A stretch of 64,000 nt of DNA from Novosphingobium sp. (lineage in GTDB: Bacteria > Pseudomonadota > Alphaproteobacteria > Sphingomonadales > Sphingomonadaceae): positions 1 through 64,000 of the forward strand of contig JACKKY010000003.1 in the NCBI GenBank assembly GCA_024236175.1, given 5' to 3'. The position numbers were made by a program, and so were the translations under genes. Positions 1-8,720 of this stretch are shown in pieces (the first letter of the stretch is position 1; each line of letters starts with the position of its first letter). The notes below the pieces were generated by a model. The model had not been told where the DNA came from. It worked only from the letters and a program-made list of their open reading frames with translations, and ran no database searches.

Positions 1-143
1 AAACCAATCGACCGAGCAAGAGCCTGCACCGAATGCTTTCAGAGAAAGGCAATCCGAGCATGGACAATCTTGCCGCCATCTTCGGCGCGGTTCGCAAGCA
101 GTTGGGTGTTGAATTCAAGGCCCACGGCGTGAAGGCTGCTTGA
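1..143 (+). CDS. C-terminal part of an HI1420/HigA-type antitoxin-like DNA-binding protein (5' end outside window)
   Basis: The reading frame is open from the window edge and ends in TGA at 141-143, giving about 46 visible residues. They contain SLHRMLSEKGNPSMDNL followed by a short tail. The pattern S-L-x-R-x-L-S-x-x-G-N-P-S is typical of the recognition helix region of the addiction-module antidote family related to HI1420, which usually follows a RelE/HigB-like toxin gene. A toxin would lie upstream of the window and cannot be seen. After the stop, 144-430 is non-coding as far as I can tell and of somewhat lower GC. The family call is inferred from a short fragment. Confidence 0.6.
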   Translation, partial: TNRPSKSLHRMLSEKGNPSMDNLAAIFGAVRKQLGVEFKAHGVKAA

Positions 144-430
144 TAGGAGCGACTTTCCCACCGATGTATCGACATGCTGGCCATCAACATCAAGATTCAG
201 ACGATTTCCACAATGATGGTAAGTTCGTTGGTATGACTGCCGTACAATCGATCATAGGTTGTTCTATATCAATGCACTAGGCATATACCCAAGCTCCTGT
301 CTCCCCGACCAATTTCCTGACGTTTGCTTGCTTGATCTTTTTGCGAGGGTGCTGCAGCGACTACTGGCGATCGCCCACCTCCTGGAGCGCGTCCGCCGCG
401 TTGGTCAAGCTCCCCGGCGCGACCTGTCGG

Positions 431-2479
431 CTATCTTTGCAGTATCAGGGTGGGATGCTGCGATCTGTCAGGATGTTCACGTGCGCTGAAGCCGTAGCCG
501 CATTCGGGCACAGCCCGTGTCGGTCGCGTCAGAGTGGCGATCGCCAGGCCGTGGTTGGGCGTTCCCGAAGCCCAGGCGCGGACCAGCGGCGTAATGTCGA
601 TCTCGATCATCTTGCCCGCGCTGGAACCCGGCCGGAACGTGGCGATGGCGCGCTGATCGTAGCCGGGCTGGCTGATCCACGTCACTTCGCCGGCAAGGGC
701 TGGCGAGGCCGGCTTGTAAAGCCCGCGGCCTTCGTTCCAGGCTTGCGTGACCCGGAAGACACCCAGTTGCAACTGGCCCGTCCCTGCCGAATGGTAGTGA
801 TAGAGCCGCAGCTTCGCGGATTTCACGCCTGACAGATCAACCCCCGAAAAGTCGAACCTTATGAAGGTACGCTTCTCTCCGCCGGTCGGATGCCATCCGG
901 CGCCAAGCTTGCTGTCCGCGCCCCAGTTGCTCCTGTTCCAGTCGAGATAGCTGTAGGCATAGACATGCGTATCTGCTGCGGGTTCGATCGTCACCGTCTG
1001 TCGCGTAGGCGGGGTCGCGACATTGCCTGTCCCGGCCCCCGACGACGAGACGCCGCCAGCCGATCCGGCACATTCCAGCGAGACGTTCGTCCGAAAACCC
1101 GCTTCGGGGCCGACATGGGCGGAACGCATGCCGCCGTCCGGACAGACGTAGGTCACGCGATAGTCCTTGGCCTTGCCGTAGACCGGATCGCCGATGACCC
1201 GGTAGTCGATAGTGTAGGTGCAGCTTGGCTTGCCGTTGCAGGCGTTGGCGATATGCTCCGTCACGTTGCCCCGGGCGGCCCCGACATTGCCGCCATAGGT
1301 CGCCTGAACCACCCGTATCCCCGAGGTCTTGCCCGATGGCGTCGTCGTCGTGACATCGGCTGTTCCGCCGCCGGGTTGATCCGGCTGGATGTGATCGGGA
1401 ACGTCTATCCGGGTGCCTGAACCGGTCCGCGGCTCGTCCGGCGGCATGACGGTCTTGCCGGCAAGCACTGCCTCGTAGTTCTCCCTGGCCTTGCGGTAGG
1501 ACTGATAGGCGGCCTGGCCCTCTGGCGTGTCGCCTTTCCCAGCGGCCATCAGGCTGGTCAGCTTGTTGTATGCGGCAATGGTTGCCTGCTCGGCCTCGGC
1601 CTCTGTCATACCCCTGCCGGACCCGGATGTGCCGGCCCTGCCGGTCGTCTGCGACGAATCCTCTTCGCGCCACCGGCCGGCACAGGATCGCGTACGGCCA
1701 ACATGTTCCGGCGATCCCAGCATGTCGGCGATGATCGTGGCCCGCCTGCTGCGCGGCCAGCTCGCAAGTTCGCCCGGCGTCGGCTGGCGGCCATAGATCG
1801 CCTGAATCGCATCGGCCATGAACCCGGCGCCGCTATTGTTCTTGGCCAGCAGCAAGTCGCTCACGATCCTGCCGCGCAGCACGCCGCCTTGCAGGCGCTG
1901 GACATGGGCATTCAATTCCCATTCGGCGGGCTCGCGTTCGGCAATGGCGTGATAGACCGAGCGCACGAACTCGCGGTCCGATCCGCAAAGACTGGCGACA
2001 GAAAGCTTGAAGCCGTTCGGTTCGGGTTCGCCTCCGGCGACATCGTCGACGCCTGAGAATTGCCAGGAGTCGAGATATTGCGTCAAATCTATCCGGCCCT
2101 CCGCATATGCCGTTATCTGTGCGGTCGGTATCCTGATAAACGCCAGTGGTGCATTGCCGGAATAGACGCTCAGCTGCAATTCACGCGTCCAGGGCGCAGC
2201 GGCGCCTGCGGCAGATGCCAGCAGGCTCACTTTCCCCATCAGCATTTCCGGGCCATCCTGCCCGACATTGACCGCCATCGAGATGACTTCGCGATCGATG
2301 GTGAACCCGACGTTGCGGATGTTCAGTTCGTCGCGGATGAAATCGTCCAGTCCGGACGATATCTGCGCCATCTTCTCGTTTGCAGGGGCCTGCGCCTGTG
2401 CGGGTGACGCGGCGAAAGCAAGGGCAACGCCGTACATCAGCGTACGGCCTGCGGCCTGCCCGGCAAAGCGGGGTATCAT
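431..2479 (-). CDS. Exported multidomain protein: DUF4214-like, SUEL-lectin-like and DNRLRE domains
   Basis: 682 residues. A signal peptide (hydrophobic stretch about 14-26, cleavage near AQAQ at 27-30) predicts export. Residues about 165-262 resemble DUF4214 repeats (VYHAIAEREPAEWELNAHV, then IYGRQPTPGELASW). A helical charged segment lies at 290-342. Residues 386-448 resemble a SUEL/D-galactoside-binding lectin domain, with paired cysteines and an A-R-x-N-V-T start. About 490-682 resembles a DNRLRE/CBM96 beta-sandwich (ADTHVYAYSYLDWNRSNWG). Role: probably carbohydrate or surface binding; no catalytic motif seen. The ATG overlaps the TGA of the upstream gene (ATGA), so the two are translationally coupled. 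Domain names are from pattern recognition only. Confidence 0.75.
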   Translation of the reverse strand: MIPRFAGQAAGRTLMYGVALAFAASPAQAQAPANEKMAQISSGLDDFIRDELNIRNVGFTIDREVISMAVNVGQDGPEMLMGKVSLLASAAGAAAPWTRELQLSVYSGNAPLAFIRIPTAQITAYAEGRIDLTQYLDSWQFSGVDDVAGGEPEPNGFKLSVASLCGSDREFVRSVYHAIAEREPAEWELNAHVQRLQGGVLRGRIVSDLLLAKNNSGAGFMADAIQAIYGRQPTPGELASWPRSRRATIIADMLGSPEHVGRTRSCAGRWREEDSSQTTGRAGTSGSGRGMTEAEAEQATIAAYNKLTSLMAAGKGDTPEGQAAYQSYRKARENYEAVLAGKTVMPPDEPRTGSGTRIDVPDHIQPDQPGGGTADVTTTTPSGKTSGIRVVQATYGGNVGAARGNVTEHIANACNGKPSCTYTIDYRVIGDPVYGKAKDYRVTYVCPDGGMRSAHVGPEAGFRTNVSLECAGSAGGVSSSGAGTGNVATPPTRQTVTIEPAADTHVYAYSYLDWNRSNWGADSKLGAGWHPTGGEKRTFIRFDFSGVDLSGVKSAKLRLYHYHSAGTGQLQLGVFRVTQAWNEGRGLYKPASPALAGEVTWISQPGYDQRAIATFRPGSSAGKMIEIDITPLVRAWASGTPNHGLAIATLTRPTRAVPECGYGFSAREHPDRSQHPTLILQR

Positions 2480-4191
2480 GGGTTCCTCCCCTCGATGATC
2501 GCGTTCTTTGCCTCGATCAGTTCGATCGTGGAAACGCCGGAGTATTTGAGCGCGTTTTTGCCGCTGCTCCTATCGAAAGGCAGCTTCTTGCCGGTGAGCG
2601 CCTTGTAGGTGGTCGCCGCGTTCTCCAGCACGTTTGCGGCAGCCGTGGCCGGGGTTGTCGCGACGTCGATCAGAAGCTTGAGGGCATTCGCCTTGTGGCG
2701 GCCTGCCGCGTAGTTCTTGTGCCACTGGTCCAGATTCGGCGTACCTGACCCTCCGGCCCTCTGAAACTCGATGTCCTTCATCAGCGCGTTGAGCCGGCTT
2801 GCCGTTTTCCAGAAGGCATCCTTCCATTCCTTTGGTGCAGGCAAATCCTTTCTGAGTTCAGGAGGCAACTGCGGTGTGCCCAGGCTGCCGGGGACGTTGT
2901 GGTATTCCGGAGGCAGTTTGTTGTAGTTTGCCAGTGGAACGTAGAAAGACTTGTCGAAGCTGCGAGTCCCCGCGCTGGCTTTCCGGTTGACGGCGATATA
3001 CGCTGAGTAGTTGCCCCTTTGATCGGTGGTAGCTTTCGTTTCCCTCACGACCTTGCCGTTGAAGAGCAGCAGAAACTCAACGGGCACGAGATTTGCCGTG
3101 CCGGTGTCATTATACCAGGAAAAATAGACGGTGCCTTTCGCGTGGGCCGCCTGGAAGTCCGCCTGCCGGGAGGGGCCGTAAATGCGAACCGCATGCCCGC
3201 TGAAATATTCGGATTTCGGCGCTCGCATCCACAACTCCACGATTCCCAGATCGTCAATTGCCGCGCCCTGATGCGCATCCTTCACAAGGGATGCGACCGT
3301 CAGCCAGATTTCCTCGGGAAACGGGGTCGAGTTTTCATAGAAGGCCTTGCCTGCCGCATCCCTCTGTTCCATGTACCCGATCGAGACCTGCCCGATTAGG
3401 ATCTGGTTCCCGCGCAGGGCATAGGCGTTTCTGGTCCGGGTGCTGAAGTATTGCCCCAGAAGCTCTCTGGTTTCGGTCCGGACGCCTCCCTTCTCGGCGT
3501 TGCCTGTCACCTCAATGGTGTAAAGGTGCTTCCATGCACCGCTGTCGTAATAAAGGTGCAGCTTCTTCGGAAAGAATTCGTACGCATAAAAAGTGGGCCC
3601 AAGCAGCTGGCTTTCGTTCTTCGCGGCGCGGAGATTGTTCTGTCTGAACTGGACGGGCGTGTAAGTAAGCGTCTGGCGCATCCCAAGCCGCTTGAAATTG
3701 GCCATCTGGTTCGAATTGTGTTTTTCGACAAACGCACGGTCGATGTCCTGATTCTCCTTGCTGAACAGGACTTGCAGCGCCTGCTCCGCCGCGGCCGGGG
3801 TTTCGAAGGCATAGACCGCGAACACGACCTCTTTCGTAGCCCAGTCCGAGCGCTGCTTGTTCGGGTTGGTTTCATACCAACGCCCGCTCCTGACCAGCCG
3901 GGGCTTCAGGTCGGCAGCCTTTGGGGCACGGAAATGCGGCATCGACGCTCCGGGCCACCAACTCGTCGTCTCCATCGAATTGGTGCGGTTGCGAAATGGC
4001 TTGAACAGGTCGACGTCGGCGAAGGCGTCTGTGGGTTGGGCAAGGGCGCTGGGCGTATTGCCAAGGAACAACGTCGCCGTAACCAAGCCCAGAAGGAGGG
4101 CTTTCGCCGCGGATTGTTCGAGAAATCCGAACCAGGCCATCCTGACTCTGCCTTGTACTTCTGTCATCTTCGCCCCCGTTCCGGATTTCAT
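2476..4191 (-). CDS. Exported protein of unknown function
   Basis: 571 residues from the ATG at 4191, chosen because AAGGGGGG lies 6 bases upstream; a TTG 21 bases earlier is the only longer option. A hydrophobic segment (ALLLGLVTATLFLG) ending in SALAQ predicts a cleaved signal sequence or N-terminal anchor. The mature part has aromatic-rich stretches (LWMRAPKSEYFSGHAVRIYG; FYAYEFFPKKLHLYY) and a helical C-terminus. I do not recognise the family. It is coupled by a 4-base overlap to the lectin-like protein downstream, so the two probably act together at the cell envelope. A candidate FNR/FixK box lies about 140 bases upstream of the start. Confidence 0.7.
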   Translation of the reverse strand: MKSGTGAKMTEVQGRVRMAWFGFLEQSAAKALLLGLVTATLFLGNTPSALAQPTDAFADVDLFKPFRNRTNSMETTSWWPGASMPHFRAPKAADLKPRLVRSGRWYETNPNKQRSDWATKEVVFAVYAFETPAAAEQALQVLFSKENQDIDRAFVEKHNSNQMANFKRLGMRQTLTYTPVQFRQNNLRAAKNESQLLGPTFYAYEFFPKKLHLYYDSGAWKHLYTIEVTGNAEKGGVRTETRELLGQYFSTRTRNAYALRGNQILIGQVSIGYMEQRDAAGKAFYENSTPFPEEIWLTVASLVKDAHQGAAIDDLGIVELWMRAPKSEYFSGHAVRIYGPSRQADFQAAHAKGTVYFSWYNDTGTANLVPVEFLLLFNGKVVRETKATTDQRGNYSAYIAVNRKASAGTRSFDKSFYVPLANYNKLPPEYHNVPGSLGTPQLPPELRKDLPAPKEWKDAFWKTASRLNALMKDIEFQRAGGSGTPNLDQWHKNYAAGRHKANALKLLIDVATTPATAAANVLENAATTYKALTGKKLPFDRSSGKNALKYSGVSTIELIEAKNAIIEGRNP

Positions 4192-4327
4192 CGCCTGCCC
4201 CCCTTGCGCCAATCAGGAAGGCGCCGCAGGCCGCATGCATCTCTTACCTTTGATCGGCAAAGGTGGATTGCGCCGCCCCCGCTCGATCAGGCGGGGCCAC
4301 CTCTTTTCTGTATGGCGAATGCCGGCA

Positions 4328-4341
4328 TTGACGCGCGTCAA
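4328..4341. promoter_or_regulatory. Candidate FNR/FixK-type binding site
   Basis: TTGACGCGCGTCAA matches TTGA-N6-TCAA, the CRP/FNR/FixK consensus, and is the core of a perfect 16-base palindrome at 4327-4342. It lies between the IclR gene's 3' end and the leftward exported-protein operon starting at 4191, with CATACA (4314-4309 on the minus strand) as a possible -10 element. It could give oxygen or redox control of that operon. Function is inferred; GC-rich palindromes also arise by chance. Confidence 0.4.
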
Positions 4342-4495
4342 TATGTCGTTCGACGCCTGCAGCAGGGCAAGCGCGATAGGTAGCGGTTGGATCGTATTCT
4401 GGAGCTTAATTGCTTCGCTATTTTCCGTCAGTTTCGAGGCAATCCGGCGGACTGCAGGGCCGATGTCGCAATCTTGCAGGGAGCCCTGGTTACGG

Positions 4496-5239
4496 TCAGG
4501 CAATGGATGGCTGTTCCGGCGGCGACCCTCTGGAGAGTTGTCGGGCGACACCCATTACGAGTGCCCCGAGCCGTGCTTCCACTTCGGTTCCGGCGCGGTC
4601 GTTGGGTACCGAAACAAGGACGGCGCCGACTGGATCCCCGCCCAGCTCGAAAATCGGGGCGGCAATGTTGGTCGATCCGGCAAAGACGTCGCCGTGGCTG
4701 ACGGCATAGCCGCGCTGAATTGTTTCGGCGCATTTCGCCAGCAGTTCACAATCAGGCGGTCCGTCGAGGAGGGCAGCCTGCCGTTCCGCCGACATGAATG
4801 GCAGGATGGCCCAGGCCGTGGCGCTCGCGCGGGGGGGAACGACGAGTCCCACGGGCGGCGCGCTCCGGACGTAATGGGGGCTTTCAAGCACATCGACGAC
4901 GATGAACCGGTCGCCGTCCAGAACGATCAGCAAGACTGACTCCCCTGCCTCTTGCCACAATTGCTCGAGCGCGTCGCGCGCGCGCTGCCTGAGATCGTGG
5001 CTGCCATGGGCATGCTGCGCGACCGTGTGGATATGGGCGGTCAGTTCCCAGCCCCGTTGCCGACCTGACACGGGACGTATCCAGCCTTCTTCGGCAAGTG
5101 TCGCAATCGCGCGCTGCGCCGCCGCGACATTGGTTTCCAGCAGGCGGGCGAGATCGCTCACCCCCACCGGTTGGTGCTGGGCGATCAGCTCAAGCGCGTG
5201 AAGGATTCGCGCGCCGCTCTGGCTCGCTTTGACCGCCAT
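4496..5239 (-). CDS. IclR-family transcriptional regulator
   Basis: 247 residues. Residues 6-65 form the winged helix-turn-helix (GARILHALELIAQHQPVGVS, then LLETNVAAAQRAIATLAEEGW). Residues about 80-240 form the IclR effector-binding domain (GYAVSHGDVFAGSTNIAAPIF is the typical conserved stretch). It is divergent from the TauD/Rieske operon at 5344 across an intergenic region with a strong inverted repeat, so it very probably controls that operon and itself. The effector is unknown; in this family it is often an aromatic or short-chain acid. Confidence 0.92.
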   Translation of the reverse strand: MAVKASQSGARILHALELIAQHQPVGVSDLARLLETNVAAAQRAIATLAEEGWIRPVSGRQRGWELTAHIHTVAQHAHGSHDLRQRARDALEQLWQEAGESVLLIVLDGDRFIVVDVLESPHYVRSAPPVGLVVPPRASATAWAILPFMSAERQAALLDGPPDCELLAKCAETIQRGYAVSHGDVFAGSTNIAAPIFELGGDPVGAVLVSVPNDRAGTEVEARLGALVMGVARQLSRGSPPEQPSIA

Positions 5240-5256
5240 CGCAGATACACCTATAT

Positions 5257-5292
5257 TATCACATAACGAATCATAATATCACTATGTGATAT
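5257..5292. promoter_or_regulatory. Divergent promoter/operator between the IclR gene and the TauD-Rieske operon
   Basis: Two nested inverted repeats are seen. ATATCAC-TAT-GTGATAT (5276-5292) has perfect 7-base arms. An outer pair, TATCACATA (5257-5265) and TATGTGATA (5283-5291), has perfect 9-base arms 17 bases apart. The stretch is AT-rich against a GC-rich background, as expected for overlapping divergent promoters. The regulator at 4496-5239 is the likely ligand; the pairing is inferred from position. Confidence 0.7.
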
Positions 5293-5343
5293 ATTCTGGC
5301 AAATTGGCAAGGGCCAATGGCCTTGGGAGAAAGGCGAACGCCT

Positions 5344-6306
5344 ATGACGCTCAAGATTACCCCTCTCCGGGACGAACTTTCCTTCGGGGCCCGAATATAC
5401 GGAGTAACCGAAGAAGCACTGGAGGATCCCGGCGCCCGGGACGACATCCTGCAGGCCTTCGAGGAGCGTGGCCTGATCGTCTTTGCCGACGTCGAGCCGG
5501 TCAATCGCCTGCAAGTTGCGCTCAGCGGGATCTTCGGACCGCTGAAGGAACATCCGGTCGATGCGGTCGACCTTGTCGATCCGGATTTCATGCTCGGTGC
5601 GATCAGGATCGACAGCGATCCCTCCTACGCCGATCTCGTCGAGATCGACGGCAAGCCCTATTCGAGCTGGCTGCCCTGGCATTTCGACCATTGCTACAAC
5701 AACGAGCTCAACCGGGCGGGTGTGCTGCGCGCAGTCGAGATCACGCCCAATGGCGGCCAGACCTGCTTCTTCGACGGGATCGAGCTTTACCGTCAGCTCG
5801 CCCCGGAGTTGCGCGAGCGGATCGAGGGCTGTTCGGTGCTCTATTCGCTCGACATGCAGCCGGACCATATCCGCTTCGGCCGCCCGGCCAATTTCCGGGT
5901 GCTGCAGGTCGACCCCAAGCAGCTCGAAATCCTCGAGCAGGCAAAGGTCTTTCCGCGAGCGATCCATCCGGCTGTCTGGACCCGCGACAGCGGCGAGAAG
6001 GTGCTTCACCTCTCGCCGTGGATGGCCGAAGGGATCGAAGGGCGGGAAAACGCCGAAGGCGACGCGCTGCTCGAAGAGGTCGCACGCGAGATAATCCGGA
6101 TCGCCGAAGCTGGCGCCTATGTGCACGACTGGGAGCCGACCGACATGCTGATCTGGGACAACTGGCGCATGCTCCACCGCGTCACCGGCTGCACGCCGCC
6201 GCATCCGCGCAGCATCTATCGCACGACGATCAAGGGCGACTACGGTCTCGGCCGGTTCGAGAATGACGTCCAGGGCCGTTACCGTGAACTCGAGCGGACG
6301 GTCTGA
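5344..6306 (+). CDS. TauD/TfdA-family Fe(II)/2-oxoglutarate-dependent dioxygenase (group A)
   Basis: 320 residues from the ATG at 5344, which follows GGGAGAAAGG by 9 bases and aligns with the start of the paralogue at 27961; an upstream ATG at 5317 adds nine poor residues. The 2-His-1-carboxylate metal site is visible: H113 and D115 in PWHFDHCY and H278 in WRMLHRV. R293 (SIYRTT) should bind the 2-oxoglutarate carboxylate. The enzyme would hydroxylate an unknown substrate, giving succinate and CO2. First gene of an operon with two Rieske oxygenases and a flavoprotein, all with gaps of 4 bases or fewer or overlaps. Closest relative in the window: 27961-28899. Confidence 0.9.
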   Translation: MTLKITPLRDELSFGARIYGVTEEALEDPGARDDILQAFEERGLIVFADVEPVNRLQVALSGIFGPLKEHPVDAVDLVDPDFMLGAIRIDSDPSYADLVEIDGKPYSSWLPWHFDHCYNNELNRAGVLRAVEITPNGGQTCFFDGIELYRQLAPELRERIEGCSVLYSLDMQPDHIRFGRPANFRVLQVDPKQLEILEQAKVFPRAIHPAVWTRDSGEKVLHLSPWMAEGIEGRENAEGDALLEEVAREIIRIAEAGAYVHDWEPTDMLIWDNWRMLHRVTGCTPPHPRSIYRTTIKGDYGLGRFENDVQGRYRELERTV

Positions 6307-6310
6307 GACC

Positions 6311-7513
6311 ATGAGCGGCAGCCCGTCCCCCATGCGCGAGTTGCGGCGCGACCTGTTCCGCCGCGTGCTCGGTCATGCCAAGGCGGGCACGACCGACCTT
6401 GCCGCCGATGCGATGCGGATCGACCCGGCTACCTACTTCGACGAGGCCAATTTCGAGCGCGAACGCATCCGCCTGTTCCGCGAAACCCCGCTGCTGGTAT
6501 GCCTGTCCCCCGACTTGCCGGAGCCCGGCAGTTTCCGCATCTTCGATGACTCCGGCGTGCCGATCGTCGTTTCGCGCGGGAGCGACGGGCAGGTTCGCGC
6601 CTTCCTCAATGTATGCCGCCATCGCGGCGGGCGGGTCGTCAGCGAGGAAAGCGGGCGAGCCAGGCGCTTCACCTGCCGCTATCACGGCTGGACCTACGAC
6701 ACGTCCGGCAGCGTTGTCGGCGTCCCTTCGGAACAGTTCTTCTGCGGCAGGATCGATACCGAACGCCAGCTCGTCGAGTGCCCCGCCGAGGAACGCCACG
6801 GCATGGTCTTCGTGCAGGCCAGCCCCGGCGGCACGATGGACCTCGATGCACATCTGGGCGATTTCGGCGCGGAACTGGAGCGGCTGGATTTCGCGGGTTC
6901 GGAACCATTCATGGAGCAGAAATTCCAGAGCACGTCGAACTGGAAATTCGCGATGGACACCTACCTCGAAAGCTATCACCTGCCGACGCTGCATCGCGAC
7001 ACATTCGCCCATGTCTTCGAATCGAACCTGTTCCTGCTCGACATGTTCGGTCCGCATTACCGCTTCACCTTCCCGCACAAGGGTCTGGAGAAGTGGATCG
7101 GCCGGCCGGAGGAGGAATGGCCGATCGATGCCATGCCGATCACCTATTTCCTGTTTCCAAATACGATCATCGCGGTGGGATCGGTCAGCGCCAACGGATC
7201 GAGCTTCACCACGCACCGGCTGTTTCCGACCTCGGTCGGCGAAATGTACGCCAATGTCCGGATGTACGGGCTGAACGGCATCCAGTCGCCTGAACATCGC
7301 GCCGAAATGGCGAGCAATTTCGAGAAGATCAAAGGGGCGGCCGCCGACGAGGACTATGCCGTGACCGGCGAGAGTTGGGGTGCGCTCAGCGCCTTGCCGG
7401 AGGACGCGCGCTTCCTGCTTGGCCGGCATGAGATCGGCGTCCAGAACTTCCATCGCAATATCGCGCTTGCCATGAATCAGGCCGGGGAGGAGGTCTCGCT
7501 TGTCCGGCAATAG
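6311..7513 (+). CDS. Rieske non-heme iron oxygenase, alpha subunit (first of tandem pair)
   Basis: 400 residues; ATG 4 bases after the dioxygenase stop. Rieske [2Fe-2S] ligands C102, H104, C122 and H125 (NVCRHRGG, then TCRYHGW) are intact. The mononuclear iron histidines are H223 and H228 (ESYHLPTLH), following the conserved NWK. It fits the ring-hydroxylating or O-demethylating oxygenase alpha subunit family, acting with NAD(P)H-derived electrons from a ferredoxin/reductase. Neither partner is encoded nearby. It is a clear paralogue of the next gene, sharing LPEPGSF, the VSRG/LSRG strand and GQVRAFLN. Substrate unknown. Confidence 0.9.
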   Translation: MSGSPSPMRELRRDLFRRVLGHAKAGTTDLAADAMRIDPATYFDEANFERERIRLFRETPLLVCLSPDLPEPGSFRIFDDSGVPIVVSRGSDGQVRAFLNVCRHRGGRVVSEESGRARRFTCRYHGWTYDTSGSVVGVPSEQFFCGRIDTERQLVECPAEERHGMVFVQASPGGTMDLDAHLGDFGAELERLDFAGSEPFMEQKFQSTSNWKFAMDTYLESYHLPTLHRDTFAHVFESNLFLLDMFGPHYRFTFPHKGLEKWIGRPEEEWPIDAMPITYFLFPNTIIAVGSVSANGSSFTTHRLFPTSVGEMYANVRMYGLNGIQSPEHRAEMASNFEKIKGAAADEDYAVTGESWGALSALPEDARFLLGRHEIGVQNFHRNIALAMNQAGEEVSLVRQ

Positions 7514-8720
7514 CCTCCTTGCTGCGCCACTCGCCGGCCGGAAATCCTTGCATGACCTGCGCCGGCAACTCGCCGGGCCGCTGGTGGAGAATGTCGCGAG
7601 CGGAACGACCGCCGTTTCAGCTGCAGTGCTGCACGAGAATGCCGACTTTTACCGAGATGCCGCGCGTTACGCGGACGAGCAGCGCACATTCTTCCGGCAG
7701 ATGCCCGTTGTCGCCTGCCTGTCTAGCGAGCTTCCCGAACCCGGCAGCTTCAAGACGTTTGACGAGGCGGGCTTGCCGATAGTCCTGTCGCGCGGGAAAG
7801 ACGGGCAAGTCCGCGCCTTCCTCAATATCTGTCCGCATCGCGCCTCGCGCATCGTGCGCGAGGAGCAGGGCAAGGCATCGCGCTTCACATGCCGGTTCCA
7901 CGGCTGGACCTTCGACTGCACCGGCAAGGCGCTCGGCATTCCCGGAGCCGACCTGTTCGGCGATCCGGAGGAAATCGATCCATACCGCAACCTCATCGCC
8001 TGCCCGGTCGAGGAACGGCACGGGCTGGTCTTCGTCCTTGCCGATCCGGAAGGGACGATGGACCTGGATGCCCATCTCGCCGGGCTCGAGCACGACATCG
8101 AATTCATCGGCCTCGCCAGCGCCGAGATTGTCCATGCCGACAGGCTTAGCGTCGATGCCAACTGGAAATACGGGCTCGACACCTTTTTCGAGACCTATCA
8201 CCTCAACGCGCTGCATTTCGAGACCTTCAAGGGCCTGTTCTCTCCGATCTGCGTATTCGACACGTTCGGGCCGCACCATCGCTACACTTTCGCGCCGCTC
8301 GGGATCGAGGGATGGGTCGGCATGGCTCCCGAAGAGTGGCCGGTCGACGCGATTCCGCTGCAATATTTCCTGTTCCCGAACACGATCATTTCCGTGGGAT
8401 CGACCAGTTCGACCGGGCTGACGGTCAACATCCACCGCATCTTTCCGTCCTCGGCGGGGCATTTCACTTCCAGCCTGTCCTTCTGCGCGATTGGCGGTCT
8501 GGCCTCGCCCGAGCATCGCGAGGAGGTCGAGCGCGCCTATGCGGTCGCGCGCGCGGCGCTGGTGGATGAGGACTACTCGGTTGCAGCCGAGGCCCATGCC
8601 GGGCTGGCCAGCCTGCCGGAAGGGACACGCCTTCCGGTCGGGCGGCAGGAAATCGGGGTCTGGAACTTCCACCACAACGTTGCGCGCTTGCTGGGGACGG
8701 GCGAAGGCAGCGACGGATGA
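7500..8720 (+). CDS. Rieske non-heme iron oxygenase, alpha subunit (second of tandem pair)
   Basis: 406 residues from a TTG start at 7500, supported by a strong GGGGAGGAGG ribosome binding site 7 bases upstream inside the previous gene; the genes overlap by 14 bases. Rieske ligands C111, H113, C131 and H134 (NICPHRAS, then TCRFHGW) and iron ligands H234 and H239 (ETYHLNALH) are all present, so both tandem copies look catalytically intact. They may form a hetero-oligomer or act on successive intermediates. No beta subunit, ferredoxin or reductase gene lies in the operon. Confidence 0.88.
   Translation: MSGNSLLAAPLAGRKSLHDLRRQLAGPLVENVASGTTAVSAAVLHENADFYRDAARYADEQRTFFRQMPVVACLSSELPEPGSFKTFDEAGLPIVLSRGKDGQVRAFLNICPHRASRIVREEQGKASRFTCRFHGWTFDCTGKALGIPGADLFGDPEEIDPYRNLIACPVEERHGLVFVLADPEGTMDLDAHLAGLEHDIEFIGLASAEIVHADRLSVDANWKYGLDTFFETYHLNALHFETFKGLFSPICVFDTFGPHHRYTFAPLGIEGWVGMAPEEWPVDAIPLQYFLFPNTIISVGSTSSTGLTVNIHRIFPSSAGHFTSSLSFCAIGGLASPEHREEVERAYAVARAALVDEDYSVAAEAHAGLASLPEGTRLPVGRQEIGVWNFHHNVARLLGTGEGSDG

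Noticed and set aside
4213..4551. A 112-codon minus-strand frame in the gap after the IclR gene
   Set aside because: Its N-terminal third overlaps the IclR 3' end, there is no convincing ribosome binding site, and it runs across the FNR-like palindrome. A short stretch looks protein-like, so it is not fully excluded.
6230..7510. A 426-codon minus-strand frame opposite the first Rieske oxygenase
   Set aside because: Antisense to intact Rieske motifs, no family resemblance, and no ribosome binding site seen.
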